Shown: positions 21,614-31,985, numbered from the stretch's first letter. The stretch is 64,000 nucleotides of DNA from Dehalococcoidia bacterium (GCA_011191975.1 DUFA01000116.1:42634-106633); one strand, 5' to 3'. The notes: a model not told the origin generated them from the sequence alone. Numbers and translations are program-made.

Positions 21614-22027
21614 ATGATTTGTCCGGTATGCAAGGCGGATATGATTGTTGTGGAGTATCACGATATAGAACTGGATATGTGTGCCGAATGTAAGGGAGTG
21701 TGGTTCGATTCTGGTGAACTGGAATTAATGTTGAAGACTCACCAGGCTGAAGGTATTGACGAATTTCTTGAAGAAATGAGGAACTCTACCGATGCGAAGA
21801 CCGATGAGAAAAAGCGGAAATGTCCTATATGCGGAAAGAAGATGGATAAAAAAGACGTCGGTAAGGAGCCGGAAGTTCTTGTCGATACTTGCGATCGGGG
21901 ACATGGATTGTGGTTCGATGGTGGAGAAGTTGTGCAGCTCAGCCACCAGTTCAGTTCCGGGACGATCGGTCACCCGGATAATCCGGCGGTAGGATTTCTA
22001 GAAGAATTTTTCGGAACACCTGAATAA
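21614..22027 (+). CDS. TFIIB-type zinc-ribbon protein
   Basis: MICPVCKADMIVVEYHDIELDMCAECKGVWFDSGELE... and a second CPICGKKM...CDRGHGLWFDGGE. Confidence 0.85.
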   Translation: MICPVCKADMIVVEYHDIELDMCAECKGVWFDSGELELMLKTHQAEGIDEFLEEMRNSTDAKTDEKKRKCPICGKKMDKKDVGKEPEVLVDTCDRGHGLWFDGGEVVQLSHQFSSGTIGHPDNPAVGFLEEFFGTPE

Positions 22028-22069
22028 TTGACATAAAGTTTCTGATAAACCTTAAGGAGGTACGGAAAA

Positions 22070-22636
22070 GTGATTGCTTTATGGGTGATATTGGGATTAA
22101 TAGTAATCGGTATACTCTGGATAATAGGTATATATAATGGTCTGGTACGACTTCGGAACGAAGTAAAGAATGCATGGGCGCAGATAGATGTCCAGCTTAA
22201 ACGTCGCTATGACCTTATTCCCAATCTGATCGAGACGGTTAAAGGGTACATGACTCATGAGCGTGAAACGCTGGAAGCCGTTACGAATGCCCGTAACGTA
22301 GCCCAGCAGGTATCAGATTCTGCCGGAGCGGGAGAACGGGCAAAGGCTGAGAGTGAACTCAGCAAGGCCCTGTCACGGTTGCTGGTAACCGTGGAAGCGT
22401 ATCCGGACCTGAAAGCCAACCAGAATTTCCTTGCCCTCCAGGAAGAATTAACATCAACGGAAAACAAGATAAGCTTTTCACGACAGTATTATAACGACTC
22501 AGTACTCAGATATAACAACAAAACGGAAATGTTCCCGTCGAATTTCGTGGCCAGTATGACTGGGTTTAAAGCCAGCGAATTCTTCGAAGTAGAACTGGCT
22601 GCGGAGAGGGAAGCTCCCAAGGTAAGTTTCAGTTAA
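22070..22636 (+). CDS. LemA family protein
   Basis: IGIYNGLVRLRNEVKNAWAQIDVQLKRRYDLIPNLIETVKGYMTHERETLEAVTNAR. Confidence 0.93.
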   Translation: MIALWVILGLIVIGILWIIGIYNGLVRLRNEVKNAWAQIDVQLKRRYDLIPNLIETVKGYMTHERETLEAVTNARNVAQQVSDSAGAGERAKAESELSKALSRLLVTVEAYPDLKANQNFLALQEELTSTENKISFSRQYYNDSVLRYNNKTEMFPSNFVASMTGFKASEFFEVELAAEREAPKVSFS

Positions 22637-22653
22637 TATAGAGAGTTATTTAC

Positions 22654-23856
22654 ATGTGGGAACAGATACGATCTAACAGAAGAAGGTCGGTAGTACTGGT
22701 GATTGCCATGGGACTGATACTCCTGGCGATCGGCGGGCTTCTAGGCTACGCTTTTATGGATAGCGCTGAAGCTGGACTGGTAATTGCCGGGATAATCTGG
22801 GTAATAATGAGTCTGGTGGGATACTTCCAGGGCGATAGTATCCTGCTGGGTCTTTCAAGAGCCAGGAAAATAGGACCGGATGACCATCCAAGGCTTTATA
22901 ATATCGTTGAGGAAATGAAGATAGCCTCGGGACTCGAACATATGCCAAGTATTTACATAATAGATGATCCCGCTTTGAACGCGTTCGCCACAGGCAGGGA
23001 TCCAAAAAGGGCGTCAGTGGCTATTACCTCCGGGTTGCTGAACAAACTGAATAGGGACGAACTCCAGGGGGTCATCGCTCATGAAATAGCGCATATAAAA
23101 AACCGAGATGTGCTGCTGATGGCAATGACCAGCGTGCTGTTAGGGACTATTGTGATTCTAGCATGGTATGGTTCACGTATTATGCTGTTCAGCGGCGGTG
23201 GAAGGTCTAGGAGTTCGTCACGTGGCGGAGGTGGCAATGCACAACTTATCGTTATGGTAGTAGCAATAGTACTCGCAATACTGGCGCCGATTCTTGCTCA
23301 GCTTATTTATTTTGCCATCTCAAGAAAAAGAGAATATCTAGCTGATGCGTCTTCAGCTCTGTATACACGATATCCCGAAGGACTGGCATCGGCACTGGAA
23401 AAACTTGGAAAATCGACAGGCCAACTGCAATCGGCAAACAAAGCCACTGCTCCTATGTATATTGTAAATCCATTTCGTAAACAGGGGGTACAATTCAGTA
23501 ATCTATCAAGCACTCACCCGCCTCTCACGGAAAGGATAAATATTCTAAGGAAAATGGCAGGAGCGACTTATATCAACTATGATGAAGCGTACCGTGAGGT
23601 TCGCCACGGACGCAGGGGAGTGATTCCTGCGACGGGACTGGTCGACGAAAATATTCCGCTGCCGCTCAACACAACTGTCTCAAAGGTTAACGATCCTGAT
23701 GAGAAGCAGCGTATACGAGAGACATCTGCTGTATTACAGCGACTTGGTGGGTACAAGACACTGGATTGTGACTGCGGTGCCAGGTTAAAACTTCCGCCGG
23801 GATTTACTCAGGGGACTCTTACCTGTCCGCGATGCGGAAGACGACACTCAGTTTAA
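22654..23856 (+). CDS. htpX: M48 family metalloprotease (HtpX-like) with C-terminal zinc ribbon
   Basis: GVIAHEIAHIKNRDVLLM HExxH; C-terminal CDCGARLKLPPGFTQGTLTCPRCGRRHSV. Confidence 0.9.
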   Translation: MWEQIRSNRRRSVVLVIAMGLILLAIGGLLGYAFMDSAEAGLVIAGIIWVIMSLVGYFQGDSILLGLSRARKIGPDDHPRLYNIVEEMKIASGLEHMPSIYIIDDPALNAFATGRDPKRASVAITSGLLNKLNRDELQGVIAHEIAHIKNRDVLLMAMTSVLLGTIVILAWYGSRIMLFSGGGRSRSSSRGGGGNAQLIVMVVAIVLAILAPILAQLIYFAISRKREYLADASSALYTRYPEGLASALEKLGKSTGQLQSANKATAPMYIVNPFRKQGVQFSNLSSTHPPLTERINILRKMAGATYINYDEAYREVRHGRRGVIPATGLVDENIPLPLNTTVSKVNDPDEKQRIRETSAVLQRLGGYKTLDCDCGARLKLPPGFTQGTLTCPRCGRRHSV

Positions 23857-23943
23857 ATATATATTTATCACCTGGTATTCAAGGCGATAACATTTCGATT
23901 TCAGGTCCTGCAATTGGTGCAGTACGAAATGGATATAGTCTAA

Positions 23944-25080
23944 GTGGTAGGCAAACAAAGGCTATCGAGTGTTGTAAGACCTATCGTTGGGTTATTGTTT
24001 CTGTATCTATTCCTCGTAGGTATAAGGCTTATTGGCCATTCATTTAGCCTTTTCGGTCATGATTTTTACGAACAGCTAATAAATATATATTCAAATCCGT
24101 TTGCCGGCTTATTTACAGGAATCCTTGTAACAAGTATCATTCAAAGTTCATCCACTACGACATCTCTGGTAGTGGGACTGGCAGGAAGCGGTGTTATCAC
24201 GATTGAGTCGGCTGTTCCAATCATTATGGGTGCGAACATGGGAACCACTGTTACCAGTACTCTTGTGTCTCTGAGCTTCCTGACAAGGAAAGAGGATTTT
24301 CGAAGGGCGTTTTCGGCCGCAACAATGCATGATTTCTTTAACATGTTCACGATAATTATATTTTTCCCTCTGGAAATCACATTTCACATAATACAGAAAT
24401 CAGCAACGTTTTTTACAGAGCTGTTCCAGGGAGTGGGTGGTGTTACCTTAGTCAGTCCCCTGAAATATTTAATCGATCCTGTCGTACAGTCCATAACCGA
24501 TATATTGCTGAGAATTCCACGAATACCCGAAACAGCGGTGGGTATTATACTTCTTGTTCTGTCGTTAATTATGATCGTAATTACTCTTGTTTATCTTGTG
24601 AAATTATTACGTTCAATGATAGTAAACCAGGCAGAAAATATGATTGAACGATACCTTTTCAAGAACACTTTCACTGCGTTTTTACTCGGCTTGTTACTTA
24701 CAGCAATCATCCAGAGTAGTTCGGTTACCATTTCTCTGGTTGTTCCCCTGGTGGCGGCGGGATTATTGAATATCAAGTTAGCGTATCCATTCGTACTGGG
24801 GGCTAATATCGGGACTACTGTGACAGCGATTCTGGCATCTCTCGCAGTCGTGGGTGAAGGTGGGCTTGAAGGAGTCGGAATGGCAGGATTGACAGTAGCC
24901 TTCTGTCATCTGCTATTCAATTTATACGGTGTGGTTGTATTCCTGCCCTTACGACGTATTCCGCTGTTCTGCGCTACACATCTTGCGGATCTAGCAGCGA
25001 AATCCAGGATATGGGCATTCGTTTTTATCACGTTTATATTTTTCCTGATTCCTTTAATGCTGGTTTTTATAACAAGGTAA
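23944..25080 (+). CDS. Na/Pi cotransporter family protein (NptA-like)
   Basis: Duplicated SIIQSSSTTTSLVVGLAGSGVI / AIIQSSSVTISLVVPLVAAGLL and GANMGTTVT / GANIGTTVT motifs. Confidence 0.9.
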   Translation: MVGKQRLSSVVRPIVGLLFLYLFLVGIRLIGHSFSLFGHDFYEQLINIYSNPFAGLFTGILVTSIIQSSSTTTSLVVGLAGSGVITIESAVPIIMGANMGTTVTSTLVSLSFLTRKEDFRRAFSAATMHDFFNMFTIIIFFPLEITFHIIQKSATFFTELFQGVGGVTLVSPLKYLIDPVVQSITDILLRIPRIPETAVGIILLVLSLIMIVITLVYLVKLLRSMIVNQAENMIERYLFKNTFTAFLLGLLLTAIIQSSSVTISLVVPLVAAGLLNIKLAYPFVLGANIGTTVTAILASLAVVGEGGLEGVGMAGLTVAFCHLLFNLYGVVVFLPLRRIPLFCATHLADLAAKSRIWAFVFITFIFFLIPLMLVFITR

Positions 25081-25126
25081 TTTTCACGAATACGTTTTAT
25101 CCACTCCGGTAATTCTCATATATTCA

Positions 25127-25288
25127 TTATTCATTCACTTCATCTTTTTTCGCTTTAATTATCTCTTCAAGTTCTTCTTCAAGTTCCTCTAACTGCATCC
25201 ACATAGACGGGGGCACAGAATGTGCCGGCCACCTGGCTTTGAGATCGGCTATTTTTTCTTCTATTTCTTTGATTTTATCTTCGGTCAT
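25127..25288 (-). CDS. Small helical hypothetical protein (53 aa)
   Basis: MTEDKIKEIEEKIADLKARWPAHSVPPSMWMQLEELEEELEEIIKAKKDEVNE*, absent from the supplied ORF list; RBS ggagag upstream. Confidence 0.6.
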   Translation of the reverse strand: MTEDKIKEIEEKIADLKARWPAHSVPPSMWMQLEELEEELEEIIKAKKDEVNE

Positions 25289-25458
25289 CCGGTCTCTCCT
25301 TGTTGAATAATAGAAATCGTGTTTTCAACTTTAGCTTTTTCTTACGATTCTGTAAAGAAATACAGGTTTTTGATGCTGTCACATAATTGACTGATATATA
25401 TACAGCTAACTATAATGGCAGGCAATAGGATATAGTGAAATAGCAGGAGGTTATCCCT

Positions 25459-25935
25459 GTGGTAGAGAAGATACTTGTCCCAATGGATGGTTCAAGGAAA
25501 TCCTTGAAAGCTCTGTCTTACGCCATAGACGCAGCAAAATGCTTTAACGGGAGTATCGTGATACTAAGGGTTATTACTTTATCGATGCTGGAAATGGCAT
25601 GGAATTCTCCCAGCAGTGGTGGACCGATAATCAAGCAGGATTTTCTCAAGGAAGCAGACAGGCGCGATAAGAGGACAATATCACGTGTCCGCAAATATCT
25701 GCGTGATAAATTGAAGGCTGTGACAGATAATGGTCTGGAGGGATCGTTCAGGGTGATGGTAGGTGATCCGGCTGATTCGATCAAGCAGTGTTGTCAAGAA
25801 GAGAAGATCGATCTCATAGTCATGAACGCTAATAACAGGGGCTGGCTGAAAAGGGCGATTTTGGGAAGCGTAACCGATGAGATTCTCAGAACTTCTTCAG
25901 TACCGGTGCTTGTTTTAAGACCGGGAAGAAAGTAA
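25459..25935 (+). CDS. Universal stress protein (UspA) family
   Basis: KILVPMDGSRKSLKALSYAIDAAKCF...GSVTDEILRTSSVPVLVLRPG. Confidence 0.88.
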   Translation: MVEKILVPMDGSRKSLKALSYAIDAAKCFNGSIVILRVITLSMLEMAWNSPSSGGPIIKQDFLKEADRRDKRTISRVRKYLRDKLKAVTDNGLEGSFRVMVGDPADSIKQCCQEEKIDLIVMNANNRGWLKRAILGSVTDEILRTSSVPVLVLRPGRK

Positions 25936-25985
25936 CTACGCAACAGAAATACGATTCTACTCTCAAGTCATAGAACGTATATAAT

Positions 25986-27767
25986 TTGAATAATCTTGAT
26001 CTAATATTAACCGTGCTTGTTCTGCTGGGAGCTTTCGGGCTTTTCGTATCCGGCAAAGTCAGAGTTGATCTGGTTGCCATATGTGTTTTGGTAGCGCTTC
26101 TTATTCTGAGACTTATCACTCCCGAGGAAGGTCTGCGAGGTTTTGCTAATCCTGCGACTGTAACAATCGGCGCCATGTTCGTAGTGGGAATGGGACTGGT
26201 ACGTACCGGTCTGGTCCAGCAGGCTGCAAAATTGATAGACAGACTAGCTGGTAAAGGGGAAACCCGCCTGATATTCGTACTCTGTGTCATTACTGCTGCA
26301 CTTTCTGCTTTTTTGGTGAATACAGCGGCGGTTGCCATCCTGATACCCGTTGTCATCACTTTAACTGCAAAGCGAAAGATTTCATCGTCTCGAGTTCTGA
26401 TTCCTCTGTCTTTTTCCAGCCAGTTTGGAGGAGTATGTACCATAATAGGTACTTCGACTAATATGCTTGTTAACGGGATTAGTATCGGGCGTGGGATGGA
26501 ATCGTTCTCGTTTTTCGAGTTTGCACCACTGGGACTGGTTATGGTCGCAGCTGGAATAGCTTATCTCCTTGTAACCAGCCGGTGGCTGTTGCCGAAACGA
26601 AAGGGCGAAGCGGACCAGGTAGACAAATACCGGCTGGCAGATTACCAGGCGGAACTCCAGGTGCTGGGAGACTCAATACTCGTTGGCAAGACATGGGAAG
26701 AAAATAAAATACCAAAAGACAGCGGCGTGGAATTAACCAACCTGATGCGTGAAGGTAAAGTCGTTTCGCGACCTAAAAAGACCAAGATAAGACCGGGTGA
26801 CCTGCTGCTGCTTAATGGTCACATTGACAGGATAATCGAGATGGAAAACACGTACAGTCTCGAAATGCTGCTGAATGCGCGTTCGGTCGATAATGACCAC
26901 CAACACAGTATCCGTCTTGTCGAGGTTCTTATACCACCGCATTCAAATTTGATCGGTCATACCATACCGGATTCCAGCTTTTTTCGCAGATATCAACATC
27001 CTGTACTGGCGATTCAGAGACGGGGTACAACGCTGAAAGAAAGGCTTGCCGATATTAAGCTGGAGAGTGGTGATACGTTGTTAGTTCACGGGCATGAGGA
27101 TGATATTCAGCGGTTAATGAACTCACCTAACGTTATCGTTACAAATGAAGTAACAGGACTGAATATCCGGAAGAATAAATCCGCGGTGGCAGTTATCGTG
27201 ATGCTGGCGGTGGTTGTGCTGGCAGTAACCGGGATTGTACCCATTATGGTTGCTGCCATTATCGGCGCTCTGGGAATGATACTGACACGGTGTGTTACGA
27301 TCGAGGAGGCCTACAATTCGATCGATTGGAAGATAATCTTTTTACTGGGAGGGATTATACCACTAGGGGTAGCAATGGAGAATAATGGAGTGGTACAGGC
27401 GCTAGCGGATGGTATCCTGCAGCCACTTATTTCATTCGGACCTGTTGCTGTTCTCGCTGTAATCTATATAGTCGTAGCTTTTCTCACCGAGGGGATGTCA
27501 AATAACGCTGTTGCGGCGATAATGGCGCCGATAGCATTCACCCTGGCGGGTATCATGGAGGTTGATCCGCGACCGTTCCTGATTGCGATAACTTTTGCTG
27601 CATCGACCAGCTTCGCTACACCGATAGGCTACCAGACAAATACGATGGTCTATTCGGCAGGAGGATACAAATTTACAGATTTTGCGAAGATAGGAATTCC
27701 GTTAAACCTTGTTTACTGGGCTCTGGCAATACTACTGATTCCGATGATCTGGCCGTTTAACGGCTAG
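25986..27767 (+). CDS. SLC13 family permease with RCK/TrkA-C domains
   Basis: 593 aa; VNTAAVAILIPVVITLTAKRK, TrkA_C-like central domains, SNNAVAAIMAPIAFTLA. Confidence 0.88.
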   Translation: MNNLDLILTVLVLLGAFGLFVSGKVRVDLVAICVLVALLILRLITPEEGLRGFANPATVTIGAMFVVGMGLVRTGLVQQAAKLIDRLAGKGETRLIFVLCVITAALSAFLVNTAAVAILIPVVITLTAKRKISSSRVLIPLSFSSQFGGVCTIIGTSTNMLVNGISIGRGMESFSFFEFAPLGLVMVAAGIAYLLVTSRWLLPKRKGEADQVDKYRLADYQAELQVLGDSILVGKTWEENKIPKDSGVELTNLMREGKVVSRPKKTKIRPGDLLLLNGHIDRIIEMENTYSLEMLLNARSVDNDHQHSIRLVEVLIPPHSNLIGHTIPDSSFFRRYQHPVLAIQRRGTTLKERLADIKLESGDTLLVHGHEDDIQRLMNSPNVIVTNEVTGLNIRKNKSAVAVIVMLAVVVLAVTGIVPIMVAAIIGALGMILTRCVTIEEAYNSIDWKIIFLLGGIIPLGVAMENNGVVQALADGILQPLISFGPVAVLAVIYIVVAFLTEGMSNNAVAAIMAPIAFTLAGIMEVDPRPFLIAITFAASTSFATPIGYQTNTMVYSAGGYKFTDFAKIGIPLNLVYWALAILLIPMIWPFNG

Positions 27768-28214
27768 CTATTGTCTATCCATAATATCTTGTGCCCATTT
27801 AGCGGCTCGTTCGTATTCACCTTCGACAAGTGGACCTTTTGTTCTGGAAACGTAGAATCCTTCCGGCTTAATTACAGACGTACCTCCCTGTGATTTAAGC
27901 CGTTTTTCGATTTTACCCGCGGCAAAACCGAATATCTTTACCCAGGTCGCCGGGAATCTGGTATCGAATGCGGCAATCTTAACATCTTTGAGAGTAACTG
28001 CCCTGATATTGTCAAGGAATTCCTTCATCTTTGGAGTAGGCCTACCACCGTATGTGGGCGAACCAACAATCAGGAGTTCGATCGATGTAAGGTTAGCAGG
28101 TCCTGCATTCTCTGCTTTTACCACTTTTGCTTCGCTACCAATTGCTTCACCCATGGATTTGGCGATTTCCTCCGTGTTACCGTAGACAGAATCATATATT
28201 ACGAGAGTTTTCAT
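27768..28214 (-). CDS. Flavodoxin family protein
   Basis: LVIYDSVYGNTEEIAKSMGEAIG...LLIVGSPTYGGRPTPKMKEFLDNI. Confidence 0.9.
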   Translation of the reverse strand: MKTLVIYDSVYGNTEEIAKSMGEAIGSEAKVVKAENAGPANLTSIELLIVGSPTYGGRPTPKMKEFLDNIRAVTLKDVKIAAFDTRFPATWVKIFGFAAGKIEKRLKSQGGTSVIKPEGFYVSRTKGPLVEGEYERAAKWAQDIMDRQ

Positions 28215-28373
28215 GCTTTACCTCCGGAAATCTACCTACAGTGTACCTATTGCATTTTAGTCAGGCAATACCTACTGAGAAAATAATCGTTATGACCTTA
28301 ATCACATATCCGGTATTGGATTCGATATATGATAAAGGTACAGAGATAAACATCGTGCAGGGGGGAAGAGGTT

Positions 28374-29162
28374 GTGAGGGTAGTATTATCTCTATTTTTA
28401 CTGGTATCAACATTCACTATTATTACAACGAACGGATGTGGTAATACCGATTTTCGGACTGAGGAGGGGAAAACAATGGCAGAAAGTGTAAGTCCCGTGT
28501 CAGACAGTAATATGACCGGGGGATATAAAACGGCAACCGTCGCTCTTGGCTGATTCTGGGGGCCTGACTCCCGTTTCGGGAGTATGGAAGGAGTGATCCG
28601 GACACGGGTAGGATATGCCGGAGGAACCGAACCTAATCCTACCTATCATAACATCGGAACTCATAGCGAAACCATCCAAATAGACTTTGATCCTGAGATT
28701 GTATCTTATAAAGAGTTGCTGGACGTATTCTGGACAGCGAACGCTGCATACCCGTCTCCATATTCCAGGCAATATAATTCCATAATTTTTTATCATGACG
28801 AAGAACAGAAACAACTAGCAGAGAAATCCTATATAAAACGACTAGACGAGAGACCGAATACCATCTCAACCGAGATAATTCCTTATGCAGGTTTCACTTA
28901 TGCAGAGTTATATCACCAGAAATATTATCTTCAGGTTGAGCAAAGACTACTCCAGGACGCTTTGAGTAACCGCGATGATTTTGAAGGATTCATGTTCTCA
29001 ACTACGGCTGCAAGATTGAATGGATACGTAGGTGGGTATGGTGATCCGGCTACTCTTGAGAAGGAACTTGAGAGTTACGGGCTTTCAGAAAAAGGAGAAA
29101 AAATTTTGCTGGAGATAGCTGAAAGAGGATTACAACATGCCTGCCCTACTCCTGTGAACTAA
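28374..29162 (+). CDS. msrA: Peptide-methionine (S)-S-oxide reductase MsrA, selenoprotein; TGA at 28551..28553 encodes catalytic Sec; probable N-terminal lipoprotein signal
   Basis: In-frame: GTG 28374 MRVVLSLFLLVSTFTIITTNGCGN...(ATG 28476) MAESVSPVSDSNMTGGYKTATVALG[TGA]FWGPDSRFGSMEGVIRTRVGYAGGTEPNPTYHNIGTHSETIQIDFDPE; canonical MsrA has GCFWG at the TGA. Confidence 0.9.
28567..28583 (+). promoter_or_regulatory. Candidate bSECIS hairpin of msrA
   Basis: ACUCCCG-UUU-CGGGAGU, 7 bp perfect stem, loop about 20 nt after the UGA. Confidence 0.75.
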
Positions 29163-29189
29163 TCTATAACACGTTCTGAGAGATCCTTC

Positions 29190-29215
29190 AGCGGAGAGTA
29201 ATTTCACTCTCTGCT
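29190..29215 (+). terminator. Terminator-like hairpin after msrA
   Basis: agcggagagtaatttcactctctgcttt. Confidence 0.6.
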
Positions 29216-29239
29216 TTCAAATTTTGAACATATTGCAGA

Positions 29240-30163
29240 TTACTTAATCGATTCTAACCTTTTCTGAAATTCCTCAACAGTAAAACGATGTTCCTGTGTA
29301 CCCAGGTATTCGACGGCGAAAGACGCACAGGCGCTGCCCATAGCGGCACATTCGATTATATCCAGCTTTTGAACCAGACCTTTAATGAGTCCTGATCGAT
29401 AGCTGTCGCCGGCACCGGTGGGATCGACTGCTTTTTCTAACTTTACAGCCGGGACTGCAACAATACTGTCGTAGGTACAAATCCTCGAACCCTGTTCGCC
29501 TAGCGTGGTGATGATTATCTTTACTAGCTTGAGAATACCATCTCTATCCAGTCCCGTCTTTTCCATAATCATTTCAAGTTCGTAGTCGTTGGATATCAGG
29601 ATATAGGCACCATCGATACATTTTAAAATGGATTCCTTGTAGAAGCTGGTCAACTGCTGACCGGGATCGAATATGTACCTGATACCTCTCGATTTATATT
29701 CCTGACATAGTCCGACCATATCATCAAGGTTACCAGGAGCGACAATTGCGATGGTGTCTTCGGGATCGAGTTGATTAAGATTGAAACTCACTTTATGTTT
29801 CATCGCACCGGGATTGAAACCGGTGATCTGGTTATCGGACTGGTCAGTGGTAATATAAGCACAGGCAGTCAGTTCGTCATCGATAATCCTGATGCCTTTG
29901 CAGGTAATATTGTTCTCTTCAAGCCATTCGTAATAACGGTGGTAGTCTCTACCGATTGTCGAGAGGATTATAGGTTTTTCACCCAGTAAAGATAGGCTGT
30001 AGGCAATGTTTCCGGCTGTTCCACCGAATTTTTCCGTAAGGCTGTTGACTGTAAATGCTACATTTAATACATGTATTTTGTCGGGAAGGATATGGTCGGA
30101 AAATTTACCGGGAAAGTCCATTATCCTGTCATATGCCAGAGAACCTGAGATAAGTATATTCAT
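29240..30163 (-). CDS. PfkB family carbohydrate/nucleoside kinase
   Basis: GGTAGNIAYSLSLLGEKPIILSTIGRDYH ... KAVDPTGAGDSYRSGLIKGL. Confidence 0.9.
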   Translation of the reverse strand: MNILISGSLAYDRIMDFPGKFSDHILPDKIHVLNVAFTVNSLTEKFGGTAGNIAYSLSLLGEKPIILSTIGRDYHRYYEWLEENNITCKGIRIIDDELTACAYITTDQSDNQITGFNPGAMKHKVSFNLNQLDPEDTIAIVAPGNLDDMVGLCQEYKSRGIRYIFDPGQQLTSFYKESILKCIDGAYILISNDYELEMIMEKTGLDRDGILKLVKIIITTLGEQGSRICTYDSIVAVPAVKLEKAVDPTGAGDSYRSGLIKGLVQKLDIIECAAMGSACASFAVEYLGTQEHRFTVEEFQKRLESIK

Positions 30164-30371
30164 TGAGATACCTTTCTGCTGATTTTACCCTTGGTTTTAA
30201 TTATTCACAACACCTGAATATTCTGGCATCTGGGAGGTGATAAGTCAATCATGGTTTACTCGTCCCAGAGATTGACTTTGTTTCGGTACAAGATTAAGAT
30301 TTTAGCAATCAGAAAGCTTCTGCATGTAGTTATGAGTTTACTTAAATACATTTTTCACAGGAGAATGAATT

Positions 30372-31538
30372 ATGGAAAGTGAAGATAAGGTTTATCGCGA
30401 TTTACAACAACACCTCGATTCCGGACCGGCGGGATTTCAGGCTTCCGATACAGGCGCGGATATCAAGCTGCTGAAACACCTGCTTACGCCTGAGGAAGCC
30501 AAGATCGCCACACTGCTGTCTACGATTAGGTGGGAGTCCCCCAGACAGATATATAAACGGGTCAGGAAAAGCGGCATCGATATGACCCTTAATGAACTTA
30601 TAGAGAAACTTGACCACATGGTCTATAAAGGTACCATCGTCGTTCATAGCGAGGGTTTCGGTGAAAGACGTTATAAGAACGTGGGAGTTTCGGCCGGGGG
30701 CATGATAGATTTCCAGGTGAACCGATTGACAGATGAATTTATCGAGGACCTGGATAAATACCACGAAGAAAGCTTTGCCAGGAGGAGTGAAGGCGGACCG
30801 CGAAAAAAGATGATACCCCAGCTTCGAGTTATCCCGGTCGAAAAGAGTATTCCCCGGCCTGAAAAAACTCCTATTGCTGTTTATGATGACGTCAGGTACC
30901 TTATCGAGCAATCTCCCGGTCCTTTTTCAGTGGCGAACTGCGTCTGCCGCCAGACAAAGGACCTTCAGGGAAAATCCTGTCAATACTCAGATATCAGGGA
31001 AACCTGTCTGCAGATAGGCCCTGACCATGCCCGTCAGTACATAGAGATGGGCAGGGGACGTGAGATTACAAGAGAAGAAGCGTTCAAGGTTCTGGATAGA
31101 GCTCGTGATGCGGGTTTTATATTACAGCCGGAAAACTCTCTAAAACCGGAGAATATATGCTGCTGTTGCGGTGATTGCTGTGGACCGCTGGCTGCGGCCA
31201 AGAATTCGCCCAGACCGGCTGACATGTATACATCAAATTATTACGTTGTGGTTGACTCAGGAGTGTGTGCCGGGTGTGAAATATGTGTCAGTCGCTGTCA
31301 GATGGACGCCAGGATAATGAAAGACGGGAAGTCGACTGTTGATATGGATAGATGCATCGGCTGCGGCAATTGCATCGTTACCTGCCAGTCCGGAGCAAGC
31401 AGGTTGATTCTAAAAGAACAGCAGAATGTCCCGTTCAAAGATAAAGATGATACCTTCATGCATATCATGGCGAACAAGCTGAGTGGATGGGACATGTTCA
31501 AGATGAGAATGAAAATGCAGCTGGGTATGAAGGTATAG
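30372..31538 (+). CDS. 4Fe-4S dicluster-binding protein with additional Cys-rich motifs
   Basis: CAGCEICVSRCQMDA and CIGCGNCIVTCQSGA ferredoxin motifs; NCVCRQTKDLQGKSC and ICCCCGDCCG upstream. Confidence 0.88.
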   Translation: MESEDKVYRDLQQHLDSGPAGFQASDTGADIKLLKHLLTPEEAKIATLLSTIRWESPRQIYKRVRKSGIDMTLNELIEKLDHMVYKGTIVVHSEGFGERRYKNVGVSAGGMIDFQVNRLTDEFIEDLDKYHEESFARRSEGGPRKKMIPQLRVIPVEKSIPRPEKTPIAVYDDVRYLIEQSPGPFSVANCVCRQTKDLQGKSCQYSDIRETCLQIGPDHARQYIEMGRGREITREEAFKVLDRARDAGFILQPENSLKPENICCCCGDCCGPLAAAKNSPRPADMYTSNYYVVVDSGVCAGCEICVSRCQMDARIMKDGKSTVDMDRCIGCGNCIVTCQSGASRLILKEQQNVPFKDKDDTFMHIMANKLSGWDMFKMRMKMQLGMKV

Positions 31539-31562
31539 TTAGATTAATCAAGCGAGTACGTT

Positions 31563-31985
31563 ATGAGTATGCGTTTTAAATTGTACATCTCTATAATATT
31601 CCTTTGTATAGTGTTGTCGGCGATATCAGGTTGCGGTAAAGATGAATATAATATTGGAGAAGAGTTTTCTCTAAGTATTGGTGAAACGGCAACGTTTAAA
31701 GGAGAACAACTACGTATACAGTTTTTGGAAATAATTGAAGATAGCAGATGTCCCAGAAATGTAACCTGTATCTGGGAAGGCAGAGTGGTTGCGGTTATTG
31801 AAGTATTCCTGGGAGGTGAATTGCAGCAAATCATGTTAATTGAACAGGGACTATCTGATATGTCTGTGAAAGAACAGATCGGAGAATATGAGGTGCTTTT
31901 TAGAATCTTGCCTTATCCTGAAGACGCTGAGATACAGATATCACCGGATGAATACTATTTGATGATGACGGTAAATAAGAATTAG
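31563..31985 (+). CDS. Hypothetical lipoprotein
   Basis: MRFKLYISIIFLCIVLSAISGCGKDEY signal with lipobox. Confidence 0.65.
   Translation: MSMRFKLYISIIFLCIVLSAISGCGKDEYNIGEEFSLSIGETATFKGEQLRIQFLEIIEDSRCPRNVTCIWEGRVVAVIEVFLGGELQQIMLIEQGLSDMSVKEQIGEYEVLFRILPYPEDAEIQISPDEYYLMMTVNKN

Noticed and set aside
28584-29162. Truncated MsrA starting at ATG 28584
   Set aside because: It would lack the catalytic residue; upstream in-frame sequence restores the full MsrA N-terminus with TGA at the Cys position.
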